From assembly GCA_903834675.1 (NCBI GenBank), contig CAILKC010000476.1, forward strand, positions 1 to 15,313: a stretch of 15,313 nt of DNA, read 5' to 3'. This DNA comes from an uncultured Victivallales bacterium. GTDB taxonomy: Bacteria > Verrucomicrobiota > Lentisphaeria > Oligosphaerales > JAFGRS01. Positions 7,866 to 15,216 of this stretch are shown here, piece by piece. The position numbers and the translations under genes are program-made. The first letter of the stretch is position 1. Each line of letters opens with the position of its first letter. The notes under the pieces are model-generated. The model saw nothing but the letters and a program-made list of their open reading frames with translations, ran no database searches and was not told where the DNA came from.

Positions 7866-7874
7866 CCGCAACCT

Positions 7875-9149
7875 TCACCCGGCCGGGTCGGGCAGCGTCC
7901 AGCCTCGCCGGTAATACTCTTGGCCGAAGGACTCCAGGTGCTCCGGCAGGATGAACATCCCGCCGCAGCGCAGCCGTCGGCCCGAGGCGAGAATGTCCAG
8001 CATCGCCCGGCGTACCGAGTTATCCCGCGGGTAGTCTTTGGGGTCTCCGTCATCCCGTCCGAAGATGAAGAAGAGCCCATCGCGACCTCCCGACCGCCAG
8101 GGCAGCAGATAGAGTTGCCGCATGAAGGCAGCCAGGTTGGATTGCGGCAGGGCTGCCTCGAGTTCCGGGTTGAAGATCCAGGAGGCACAGACGAAGGCCC
8201 TGACCGGTTTCTCCGGAAAGTACTGACGGTAGAAGGCCGTGGCCAGCCGCAGCGACTCCCCGGCCGCGGCCAACGTCATCCCGCCACCGCCGGGAATGTG
8301 GATGCCGGGCGCGAAATCCCCCGGTCCAAGGACCCTTTCCCAGTCCCTCAACGACAGGCTCACCGGGCGCTCCGGCAGGGCGCGCCCAGAGGGTGCGATC
8401 GGCACACCGGTCACCGTCTGACCATCGTCTCGCAGTTCGGTTACCAGCCGGGCCTCAGCGGGAGCTTGGTCGCTGTAGAGACAGAATCCCTCCTGGTCCA
8501 GCAACCAACCGCTGTTGCAGAGGGCCACGATGCGACCGCTGGAGCGTTCCCGGTAGATCGTCCCGAAACTCGTCCCAATCTCCTGGTTCATGTACTCGAA
8601 GCGTCCCAGCCGGAACAGCTTGTTGCTCATGTACCAGCCGGTCCAGTACAGTTGCCGACGGTTCAAACCAGGCCGGCCGTCATGCGCCGCCCCGTAGATA
8701 CCGATGGCCCCGCCCAACCACGAGGCGCAGTCGAGAGCATACGACCCTGGGATACCGGCCTCGCGAAACGCCCGAACCCACTCCGGGATGCCGCTCAGGG
8801 CGATCAGCAGGTAGAACAGCCCACCGTTCTCACCGAGACCGGCGGCAGGCTCCGGCCAGTCTCTGAATCTGGACTTCTCCCGGTCGTACTCGCACAGGGT
8901 CCGGTGAGCATGCCAGGCGAGTAGCCGCCCCGCCGGGCACCCCGAGAGCTTGGCGGCAACCTCGACCAGCGGCGCCACGACGCGGTCGGGACCCTTGGTC
9001 AATGGGTAATAGTGCGCGCAGAACCAGGGCTCCAGAAAGAAGGGCACTCCGCCTGGGCAGGAGGCGAGCGAGCGTTCCCAGTTGGCGCTCACCACCGGCA
9101 GACACGATGTCTCCAGACTCAACTCCGCAAACACGTCCTCAAGGCGCAT
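7875..9149 (-). CDS. GNAT_C/NAT_N-type acyltransferase
   Basis: This 424-residue protein matches my memory of the acyltransferases with an N-acyltransferase N-terminal domain and a GNAT-like C-terminal domain (GNAT_C, once a DUF). The C-terminal part holds the typical HIPGGG stretch (H284) with a GESLRLATAFY helix. It continues with YFPEKPVRAFVCASWIFNPEL, an SNLAAFMRQLYLLP segment, and an RRAMLDIL...GGMFIL-like end. The N-terminal region has LEPWFCAHYYPL and several Trp-rich stretches. There is no signal peptide and no membrane segment. An AAGGAGGT ribosome site seven bases before the ATG fixes the start. The gene stands alone on the minus strand, convergent with GH31 and divergent from the radical SAM gene. 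Acceptor and acyl donor are unknown. A role in modifying a sugar or peptide of the neighbouring pathway is inference only. Confidence 0.65.
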   Translation of the reverse strand: MRLEDVFAELSLETSCLPVVSANWERSLASCPGGVPFFLEPWFCAHYYPLTKGPDRVVAPLVEVAAKLSGCPAGRLLAWHAHRTLCEYDREKSRFRDWPEPAAGLGENGGLFYLLIALSGIPEWVRAFREAGIPGSYALDCASWLGGAIGIYGAAHDGRPGLNRRQLYWTGWYMSNKLFRLGRFEYMNQEIGTSFGTIYRERSSGRIVALCNSGWLLDQEGFCLYSDQAPAEARLVTELRDDGQTVTGVPIAPSGRALPERPVSLSLRDWERVLGPGDFAPGIHIPGGGGMTLAAAGESLRLATAFYRQYFPEKPVRAFVCASWIFNPELEAALPQSNLAAFMRQLYLLPWRSGGRDGLFFIFGRDDGDPKDYPRDNSVRRAMLDILASGRRLRCGGMFILPEHLESFGQEYYRRGWTLPDPAG

Positions 9150-9156
9150 GGATCAG

Positions 9157-9164
9157 ACCTCCTT
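9157..9164 (-). promoter_or_regulatory. Strong ribosome binding site of the acyltransferase gene
   Basis: AAGGAGGT on the minus strand, seven bases before the ATG, is a near-complete match to the 16S anti-Shine-Dalgarno sequence. It is the strongest such site in the window. Confidence 0.8.
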
Positions 9165-9186
9165 GCTTGATTACCGCCGCCGGCCT

Positions 9187-9207
9187 TGCCAGGTGCATCC
9201 CCTGGCA
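9187..9207. promoter_or_regulatory. Inverted repeat in a divergent intergenic region
   Basis: TGCCAGG (9187-9193) and CCTGGCA (9201-9207) form a perfect 7-bp inverted repeat around seven bases. It lies in the 171-bp gap between the divergent acyltransferase and radical SAM genes, where both promoters must be. It could be an operator, but no regulator gene is near and no clear -10/-35 pair is seen. Confidence 0.35.
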
Positions 9208-9308
9208 CAACGTGTAGAGTAAACCGTGATCACGCCGGGTACGAGGCGGCGAGGGCCATGGTTGTGGGGGTCGGCCTCGACCTGCGAGAGGCAGAGCCAC
9301 CCAACGCC

Positions 9309-9312
9309 AAGG
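9309..9312 (+). promoter_or_regulatory. Ribosome binding site deciding the start at 9321
   Basis: AAGG lies eight bases before the ATG at 9321. The frame is open further upstream (TTG 9186, ATG 9258), but only at 9321 does the protein begin with the KVFLLAPS-type first strand usual for B12-binding radical SAM proteins. Confidence 0.55.
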
Positions 9313-9320
9313 CAAATGAT

Positions 9321-10733
9321 ATGTCAAAGGTCTTCCTACTCGCTCCCTCCCACCTCTCGGCCCCAACCGTGACGCCGCATCTCGGCTGTGCCATGCTGAG
9401 TGCGGCGCTGACGCAGCACGGCCATGAGGTTCGCGTCCTCGATTACGCCTACCTGCGGGAAGCCGAACGCGACGCGGACGCCGTCCGCGCACAGCTCCTG
9501 GCATTTCGTCCTGACTGTGTCGGAGTGTCGGTCTATACCGCGTCGGTCAGCCTGGCTCGAGAGACCATGCGCCAGGCCAAGGAGCTGCTGGGGGTTCCCA
9601 TCATCGTGGGCGGCCCACACGCCACCCTGTACCCGGAGGCCATGATCGGGCTGGACTACGTCGACACCGTGGTCACCGGGGACGGTGAAGTGACTCTCCC
9701 CCTCGTGGTCTCCGAACCGGCGCGCTATGCCAAACAGATAGTGCAAGGGGGCCAACTCGATATCACAACCCTGCCGACCGCCGACTTCTCGACCTTCTAT
9801 GGCTCGGAACGCATCCTCATCTATCCCCTCCAGACCAGTCGCGGCTGCCCCTTCAATTGCTCCTTCTGTACGGTCCACACCGTCACCTCACGCCGCTGGC
9901 GGCCCCGCGACCTGCAACCTGTGATGGCTGAACTCGATGGCGCACTCGAGCGCCTGCCGCAGATCAGGGAGATCCAGATTCACGATGATTGCCCGACTCT
10001 GGATGTGGGACGGTTCAAGGAGCTGCTGCGCCAGGTGGCGGCGCGCCAGACCGCGCGAAAGTTGACCGTGGCCAACATCCGGGCCGACAGCGTCGACGAC
10101 GAACTGGTGAGCTTGATGCTGCAGGCCGGCTGCGACTCCGTCTGTATTGCCGCTGAGCATGGTAACCCCGACGTCTTCGACCTGATCGGCAAGGCTGAAA
10201 CCCTGGCAGACATCGAACGCGCCGCGACGACGATCCGCCGACACGGCGCGCGGCTGGGGCTGTGCTTTATCATCGGACTACCGGGCGACACGCTGGCGCG
10301 AACCCAAGACTCGATTCGCCTCGCCCGACGCCTGCAGCCGGATTTCGTCTTCTGGAACATGGCGCACCCCTTCCGGCATAGCCGTATCCTGGACTGGTAC
10401 GAAGCACACGGCGCAACCCTCGGGGACGTGGACGACTACGCCTCCTACGTCGAATCCAGCGTTACCGGTGCGGAACCGATTGTATCGACGCCCGAGTTCA
10501 CCGCCGCAGAGCGCCGCCAGGCCAAGTTCCAGTGCGCCGTTGCGACGGACCAGTATGACGCGAGCCAGGAGGGTGTTCTGAAGCTGCTGGCGTTGGCCTG
10601 TGGGTATCACTGTGTGGCGCTAACCCTCGCCTCGCTGGGCCGAAAGGCCCGCGCCGCGGCCTGGCTCAGGGTCGGCTGGCGCCTGCGCCGCCTGCGCGCT
10701 CTGTTCCGTGGACATGGCGGGCGAGCCAGATGA
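9321..10733 (+). CDS. B12-binding domain radical SAM protein
   Basis: This 470-residue protein has an N-terminal Rossmann-like cobalamin-binding domain (about 1-130: KVFLLAPS, HGHEVRVLDYA, VGVSVYTAS, IIVGGPHAT). A radical SAM barrel follows, with the cluster motif C-x3-C-x2-C at C176, C180 and C183 within SRGCPFNCSFC. Later segments include DDCPTLDVGRFKELL, a CIAAEHG strand and FIIGLPGDT. The B12 domain lacks the D-x-H-x-x-G histidine loop, as is common in the BchE/phosphonate-methylase-like class. Such proteins carry out methylations, ring formations and other radical reactions. The target is unknown here. The last 45 residues are Arg/Leu-rich and might touch the membrane. It lies 117 bp upstream of a double glycosyltransferase gene on the same strand, suggesting a role in building or modifying a glycan or a lipid carrier. 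Confidence 0.88.
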   Translation: MSKVFLLAPSHLSAPTVTPHLGCAMLSAALTQHGHEVRVLDYAYLREAERDADAVRAQLLAFRPDCVGVSVYTASVSLARETMRQAKELLGVPIIVGGPHATLYPEAMIGLDYVDTVVTGDGEVTLPLVVSEPARYAKQIVQGGQLDITTLPTADFSTFYGSERILIYPLQTSRGCPFNCSFCTVHTVTSRRWRPRDLQPVMAELDGALERLPQIREIQIHDDCPTLDVGRFKELLRQVAARQTARKLTVANIRADSVDDELVSLMLQAGCDSVCIAAEHGNPDVFDLIGKAETLADIERAATTIRRHGARLGLCFIIGLPGDTLARTQDSIRLARRLQPDFVFWNMAHPFRHSRILDWYEAHGATLGDVDDYASYVESSVTGAEPIVSTPEFTAAERRQAKFQCAVATDQYDASQEGVLKLLALACGYHCVALTLASLGRKARAAAWLRVGWRLRRLRALFRGHGGRAR

Positions 10734-10746
10734 TGATGACCTCTGT

Positions 10747-10763
10747 GGCGGTACGAAACCGCC
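10747..10763 (+). other. Perfect hairpin in the spacer before the glycosyltransferase gene
   Basis: GGCGGT-acgaa-ACCGCC is a perfect 6-bp stem, 13 bp after the radical SAM stop codon. The 117-bp spacer (10734-10850) otherwise holds no gene. No T-tract follows, so it may be an RNA-stability or weak attenuation element rather than a terminator. Confidence 0.4.
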
Positions 10764-10850
10764 GACGTAACGCCGTCCCCTCCGTCTGAGGCCGGAACGC
10801 CCTTGGCCCCCCTTGCCCGGGCTCGAGGATAGGCATGATGGGAGCGCTGA

Positions 10851-12839
10851 ATGTCGACCTTGGAGCAGGCTGCCGACAGAACAACGGTGGTGATCCCCAG
10901 CATCAGGGGGCGCACGCTTCTTGAACGGCTCCTCCCGTCGATCGACCTGCGGCTCGATCAGGTCGTGGTGGTGGAGCAGGGCAGCGAGGACGGCAGCGAG
11001 AAGTTCTGCCGTGCTGCCGGAGCCCAGGTCCTGCAAATGGGCCGACAGGCGACCTTCACGGAGGCATGCAATGCCGGCATCCGCTTTGCCATGGAGCGGC
11101 AGTCAAGCTATATCTTACTGGCCAATAACGACCTGCAGTTCATCACACCGGTCGCCCACCAGCTCCTCGCCACCTGCCTGGAGAACGGCAGCGTGGGCGC
11201 TGCCGCACCCACGCAGGTGATGCTGGCTGGCCTCCGCCCTGAGTGGCTGGCCTACCGGGCCGCCTGGGACCTCTCCAAACCCTCTTTCGGGCATGATATC
11301 GAGGGCTCCCTCGGGTGGCCGCGTGACGTCGATGCAGACTTTTGCGAGTTCACCTGCGTCATGGTTCCTGCCGCAGTGTTCCGTGATGTGGGACTTCTCG
11401 ACGATGAGTACGGCTTCTATCATGAGGACGCGGACTTTGGCTATAGATTGTGGACCAAGGGCTATCGCGCCCTCTACAACCAGCAGGCGCGGGTGTTTCA
11501 CTGGGGTTCATCCACGGTCAAAACCACCCTGGGTGACCGCAACCGCCAGACACGAATCCGGCATAACCTCAAGCGCTTCCGGAGCAAACACCTGGCCGTG
11601 GGCGTCGACTTCCTGCAGGCTCAGGAAATGGGCTGTGCCGCCCATTCTTGGGACGTCATTGTCGACCACTTCACCCGTACCTTCGCGCCGTTGGGATTGC
11701 TGCGGTCCGACGGGCCCACGTTCGCCTTGGGGCACCCCGGTCAACTCCCCTCGCGCTACCTGTACACGGTGTGGGAAACCACCGCGTTGCCGGATTCATG
11801 GATGGCCCCGCTGCGGCGCTACGAACAAATCTTCGTCTCCTCCGAATGGACGCGACAGGTCTTCCAGGCGGCGGGCTTCACGAACACCCACACGCTCCCG
11901 CTGGGAGTCGATCCGAACGTCTTCTGCCCCCATCCTCACCGCTACGAGTTCGGGGCGGAGAAGGTTTTCCTGGTCAACGCCAGGCCGCAGCGCCGGAAAG
12001 CCTTGGAAGTCACCCTGGCCGCCTGGCATCGCGCCCGGGCCCTGATGCCTGGCGCAACCCTGGCATTCTTCTGTCCCGGCGACCTCCTGGGTGACGAATG
12101 GGTGGGAGAACAGCCTGTCGTCAGTGTTGACGGCAAGTTCTACCGGCGCTGGTACCCAGGGCAGGGCGTGCTGGTGCTGCAACCGCTCAACCCGCTCACC
12201 TATGCGGAGATGGCTGACCTCTACCGCGGCAGCCACTGCCTGGTGACCAACTCGCGCAGCGAGGGGTTCGGTCTCCAGGTCGTCGAAGCCATGGCTTGCG
12301 GCACACTGTGCATCGTCCCGAACTACGGCGCCACGGCCGAGTTTGTCGAACCCGACGTCTGCCTGCCCATTGGCGGGACGCCGGTTCCGGCAGACTACGC
12401 CGACAAGGGCTTCACCGGGGTTGGTGCCTGGTGGGAGCCTTCCGCTGACGACCTCACAGCGCAACTCCTGCGCGCCTACGCCATGCCAGATGCCGAACGT
12501 CTGGAGTTCGCCCGGAAGGCGCGCCGCATGGTGACCGCGCGTTACACCTGGCGACAGGTAGCCAGGATCCTCCACAGCCATCTCTCCCGCTTGCAGGGCG
12601 CCGCCGATGGCGCCCCGGCGGGAAGCCCCAGGAAACGGTTCTCCTGGCAGCCTCTCTGCCGCGCCTGCCACCGACTTCAGCGTGACCGCCTGGGTCTCGC
12701 CTTGACGCACGCCGGGACGGCGCTGCAGACCGCTGGCCAAGTGGTGCGGCGAAATGGTGGGCTCGGCCTGCTCCGCCGCGGCGCAGGTTCCCTGCGACGG
12801 CGACTCCTGGCCTGCCTCGGCCTGCTACGCCGAGACTGA
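10851..12839 (+). CDS. Fused GT2-GT4 double glycosyltransferase
   Basis: This 662-residue protein carries two transferase modules. Residues about 8-250 are a GT-A fold of family GT2. The nucleotide-sugar side begins with VVIPSIRGR, the metal site is probably N92-N93-D94 in LLANNDLQF, and HEDADFGYRLW (E192, D193) supplies the catalytic-base region. Residues about 300-590 are a GT-B fold of family GT4. They show HTLPLGVDPNVF, VNARPQRRKALEV and the EX7E motif at E471 and E479 (SEGFGLQVVEAM). The tail (about 595-662) is strongly basic with several Arg runs and may bind membrane or phosphate groups. GGGAG lies six bases before the ATG. Such fusions usually add two sugars in turn to a surface polysaccharide or glycolipid. 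Sugars and acceptor are unknown. The gene follows the radical SAM gene and converges on a second GT4 gene. Confidence 0.9.
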   Translation: MSTLEQAADRTTVVIPSIRGRTLLERLLPSIDLRLDQVVVVEQGSEDGSEKFCRAAGAQVLQMGRQATFTEACNAGIRFAMERQSSYILLANNDLQFITPVAHQLLATCLENGSVGAAAPTQVMLAGLRPEWLAYRAAWDLSKPSFGHDIEGSLGWPRDVDADFCEFTCVMVPAAVFRDVGLLDDEYGFYHEDADFGYRLWTKGYRALYNQQARVFHWGSSTVKTTLGDRNRQTRIRHNLKRFRSKHLAVGVDFLQAQEMGCAAHSWDVIVDHFTRTFAPLGLLRSDGPTFALGHPGQLPSRYLYTVWETTALPDSWMAPLRRYEQIFVSSEWTRQVFQAAGFTNTHTLPLGVDPNVFCPHPHRYEFGAEKVFLVNARPQRRKALEVTLAAWHRARALMPGATLAFFCPGDLLGDEWVGEQPVVSVDGKFYRRWYPGQGVLVLQPLNPLTYAEMADLYRGSHCLVTNSRSEGFGLQVVEAMACGTLCIVPNYGATAEFVEPDVCLPIGGTPVPADYADKGFTGVGAWWEPSADDLTAQLLRAYAMPDAERLEFARKARRMVTARYTWRQVARILHSHLSRLQGAADGAPAGSPRKRFSWQPLCRACHRLQRDRLGLALTHAGTALQTAGQVVRRNGGLGLLRRGAGSLRRRLLACLGLLRRD

Positions 12840-12878
12840 TTTCCTCTGTGGATCGCCGTTGCTGCGCAGCCTGCAGCG

Positions 12879-14243
12879 TTACCCTGCCCCCGGGGGAGCC
12901 CCGGAAGCCGTACCCGGGGCGCGCGCCAGGGCTATCACTTTCCCGATCAGAGCCTCGGCGGCAGCGTCCCAGTTCGGCCACCGAAACGAGGCCAATCGGC
13001 GCCGAAGATGCGGCTCCTGCGCGTAGAACCGGTCCACCGCGGCGGCCAGGCAGGCGGGCTGGTCGAGCGCGAAGTACAGCGGATAGTCGCCCCCTACTTC
13101 GCGGAATACGGGGATATCGCTGGCCAGCACCGGCAAGCCCTTCTGCATGAACTCCACCAAGGGCAGGCCGAAACCCTCGACCGTCGAGGCCAGAATGCCG
13201 GCGCGGCTGCGCGCTATCGCTTCGACCACAGCGGCGTCCCCCGCATCTTCGCTGATGAAGAAGCAACGACCGCGCTGCGGTGAGGCCCGGAAGCGCTCCA
13301 ACTCTGCCCCCATGCTCCAGCCCGGCTTGCCGATGAACAGAAGCGTCTCACGGGCCCCCGCTGCCCAACGTTGCGCAAAGGCCTCCAAGACGAAGGCGTG
13401 GCCTTTGCGGGGTTCGAGAGTTCCAAGCATGAGAAACACCGGGCCAGCAGTCCATAGGCCGTCCGGCCAGACGGTCGCGCCGAGCCCGGTAGCGGTCGTT
13501 CCCAAAGCGGCGGCAAAGTCTGACCCTAGGTGCGAGTAGTCGACGCGCACCGGGTGACGGGCCTGAGGCGAGAGCGAGGCGGCGTAGTCGTTGACCTGTT
13601 CCGCCACCGTCGCCGAGATCGCCACCAGACCCTCGGCGGAGGTCAACGCTGCCGTAATGCCGCGAGTAAAGTGTCCGACGGAATCTGCATCGAAGAACTG
13701 CGGGTGGGTACAGGGAATCATGTCGTAGACAACCCCGACCAGAGAGACTCCCCGACCACGGCGCCGTTGCGCTACCCCCACCGTGCCGCCCGGCTCCAAC
13801 GAGTCACCCCAGAAACGGTCCAGGAGCAAGAGCACATCGCCATCGCGCCAATGCACCGGCGGGCCAGCACTGACCTGCGCCAGCCGACGGCGGCGCTGAA
13901 GCCGGTACCAGCCCCGCTGGACGCCCTCGTACAGCCGGGGAGACGCCCGCAGCAGCCGCTTCGCCAACCCCAACCAGGACGCGCCTCCGGCCCCCGAGGC
14001 GCTCGCTACACCAGACCCGCCAGACCCCGGACGCACCGCCAGCGCCTCGGCAGGATGTAACACCGCGCAGAAGCCGTACGGTCGAGCCACAACAGGCACG
14101 ATCTCGACTCCGAGCCTGGCGCCCACAGACTCCGCCCGCAGGGCGACGTTGCGCACCACGCGTTGGATGCCCGTGTTCATCCCCTCCTGCAGGCACGTCT
14201 GCGTGGTGTCCACCAAAATCCTGCTGCCAGCTCCGTCGTTCAC
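12879..14243 (-). CDS. GT4 family glycosyltransferase
   Basis: This 454-residue GT-B protein begins with RILVDTTQTCLQEGMNTGIQRVVRN. TGIQR corresponds to the TGI(G/A)R-type N-terminal loop of GT4 enzymes. The C-terminal domain has LGTLEPRKGH, a GKPGWS stretch and the EX7E motif at E356 and E364 (VEGFGLPLVEF). Residues about 72-95 are a Gly/Ser/Ala-rich low-complexity insert, and an Arg-rich patch follows, which is unusual inside a GT4 N-terminal domain. The start codon is GTG, overlapping the stop codon of the upstream FkbM gene by GTGA, with GGGAG nine bases upstream. Translational coupling with the methyltransferase is therefore likely. It is probably a sugar transferase for a surface or secreted glycan; donor and acceptor are unknown. 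It converges on the GT2-GT4 gene with a 39-bp gap. Confidence 0.9.
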   Translation of the reverse strand: MNDGAGSRILVDTTQTCLQEGMNTGIQRVVRNVALRAESVGARLGVEIVPVVARPYGFCAVLHPAEALAVRPGSGGSGVASASGAGGASWLGLAKRLLRASPRLYEGVQRGWYRLQRRRRLAQVSAGPPVHWRDGDVLLLLDRFWGDSLEPGGTVGVAQRRRGRGVSLVGVVYDMIPCTHPQFFDADSVGHFTRGITAALTSAEGLVAISATVAEQVNDYAASLSPQARHPVRVDYSHLGSDFAAALGTTATGLGATVWPDGLWTAGPVFLMLGTLEPRKGHAFVLEAFAQRWAAGARETLLFIGKPGWSMGAELERFRASPQRGRCFFISEDAGDAAVVEAIARSRAGILASTVEGFGLPLVEFMQKGLPVLASDIPVFREVGGDYPLYFALDQPACLAAAVDRFYAQEPHLRRRLASFRWPNWDAAAEALIGKVIALARAPGTASGAPPGAG

Positions 14244-15040
14244 CTCGGCTTACTCCCGGACAGCAAATGGCGGAGTCTGTCCCAGGCCCGCAATGGCCTC
14301 GTGAGACGCCAGGAGAGACTGCCGTATATCTGCGCCAAACGCATCTCCGCATCGTACTGGCCCACGGTCACGTAGTCGTCGAACACGTTCGGCGGCGTGG
14401 CAAATGCAGCCAGAACCTCGGCATGTTCGGCCGCCACGTAGAAGCGGTTGAGCCCGTCGAAATAGGCCAGGCTATACCTCCCTTTGGCTAGCAGTGGCTC
14501 CCATTCCTCGTGGGCCGGCTCCTGCGATTCCGGCCGCGTCGCCTCAACCAGGATCACCCATGGACGAATGCGGCCGAAGTCCGCTCCTGCCAGAACCTGT
14601 GCCTCTGCCCCTTCGACGTCGATCTTCAGAAAATGTGGAGCCGTAAGTTCTTGCCGCTCACAGAGGTGAGTCAAAGTGAATCCTGGAACTAGATGGGCGC
14701 TAACGACCTTACCTTGGCGCCGATGCCCCTCGGCCACGGTCTGGTCCAGAGTCGAGAGACCGGACTGCGCGATCTCGTACAGCAACAGATCGCCCTGCCT
14801 ATCGGCGACGGCAACCCGCAGGTTGGTGTCCTCGGGCCGGGCCGCACACAGACGTTCATGCCAGAATGGCACCGGCTCAATGTTGATCCCGCGCCAGCCT
14901 CGGTCGTAAAAGGCCCGCGTAACGGACCCCGCACTAGGATCGTTCGCGCCGACATCGATGTACGTCCCCCTGCCGACGTGCCGCAACGCGCGCCATAGCA
15001 TGACATCCTCGAGATTCTGCGCATGGGAGACAAACGGCAT
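14240..15040 (-). CDS. FkbM family SAM-dependent methyltransferase
   Basis: This 266-residue protein has the FkbM pattern: TYIDVGAND (D29-N33, the AdoMet loop), INIEPVP (E55) and FLKIDVEGAE (139-146). The family methylates hydroxyl groups, often on sugars of surface glycans or on polyketides. The C-terminal 35 residues are basic and resemble the tails seen on FkbM and glycosyltransferase proteins of glycan loci. The ATG at 15038-15040 has an AGGTGA ribosome site six bases upstream. Its last codon overlaps the start of the GT4 gene (GTGA). Together they suggest sugar transfer coupled to O-methylation, for example capping of a glycan. The methylated group is not known. It lies 176 bp downstream of the TatD-type gene on the same strand. 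Confidence 0.92.
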   Translation of the reverse strand: MPFVSHAQNLEDVMLWRALRHVGRGTYIDVGANDPSAGSVTRAFYDRGWRGINIEPVPFWHERLCAARPEDTNLRVAVADRQGDLLLYEIAQSGLSTLDQTVAEGHRRQGKVVSAHLVPGFTLTHLCERQELTAPHFLKIDVEGAEAQVLAGADFGRIRPWVILVEATRPESQEPAHEEWEPLLAKGRYSLAYFDGLNRFYVAAEHAEVLAAFATPPNVFDDYVTVGQYDAEMRLAQIYGSLSWRLTRPLRAWDRLRHLLSGSKPR

Positions 15041-15143
15041 ATGGCGTCACCTGCTACGCGGCTGGCTGGGGCTCGATCGACTTCCGGCCTGGACGGCGTC
15101 CGGAGTGCCCCATGCCCAGCGGCAAGATAAACCCACGGTGCCG

Positions 15144-15174
15144 ACCGGCAAGCATGGCTGCGGAATCTGCCGGT
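15144..15174 (-). terminator. Inverted repeat downstream of the TatD-type gene
   Basis: ACCGGCA (15144-15150) and TGCCGGT (15168-15174) form a perfect 7-bp inverted repeat around 17 bases, 43 bp after the TatD stop codon. It might end or attenuate that transcript before the FkbM gene. There is no T-tract, so the role is uncertain. The rest of 15041-15216 shows no gene. Confidence 0.3.
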
Positions 15175-15216
15175 ACTGCCCTGATCCATCCGTGAACCGC
15201 CATCAACCACGAAGGC

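Noticed and set aside
7371..8924. Long open plus-strand frame of 517 codons
   Set aside because: Its first third is an alternative frame of the GH31 gene and the rest is antisense to the acyltransferase gene. The translation is rich in Pro, Arg and Gly without domain motifs, while the minus-strand protein has family motifs and a strong ribosome site.
9186..9320. N-terminal extension of the radical SAM protein (45 residues)
   Set aside because: The extension lacks a good ribosome site and covers the likely divergent promoter region. The domain begins naturally at the ATG at 9321.
12840..12878. Intrinsic terminator between the convergent glycosyltransferase genes
   Set aside because: The 39-bp gap has a short GCTGC/GCAGC palindrome but no stable longer stem and no T-tract, so I cannot support a terminator call.
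12454..13266. Open minus-strand frame of 270 codons spanning two genes' ends
   Set aside because: It overlaps both the GT2-GT4 tail and the GT4 gene in another frame, and its translation is Arg/Gly-rich without motifs.
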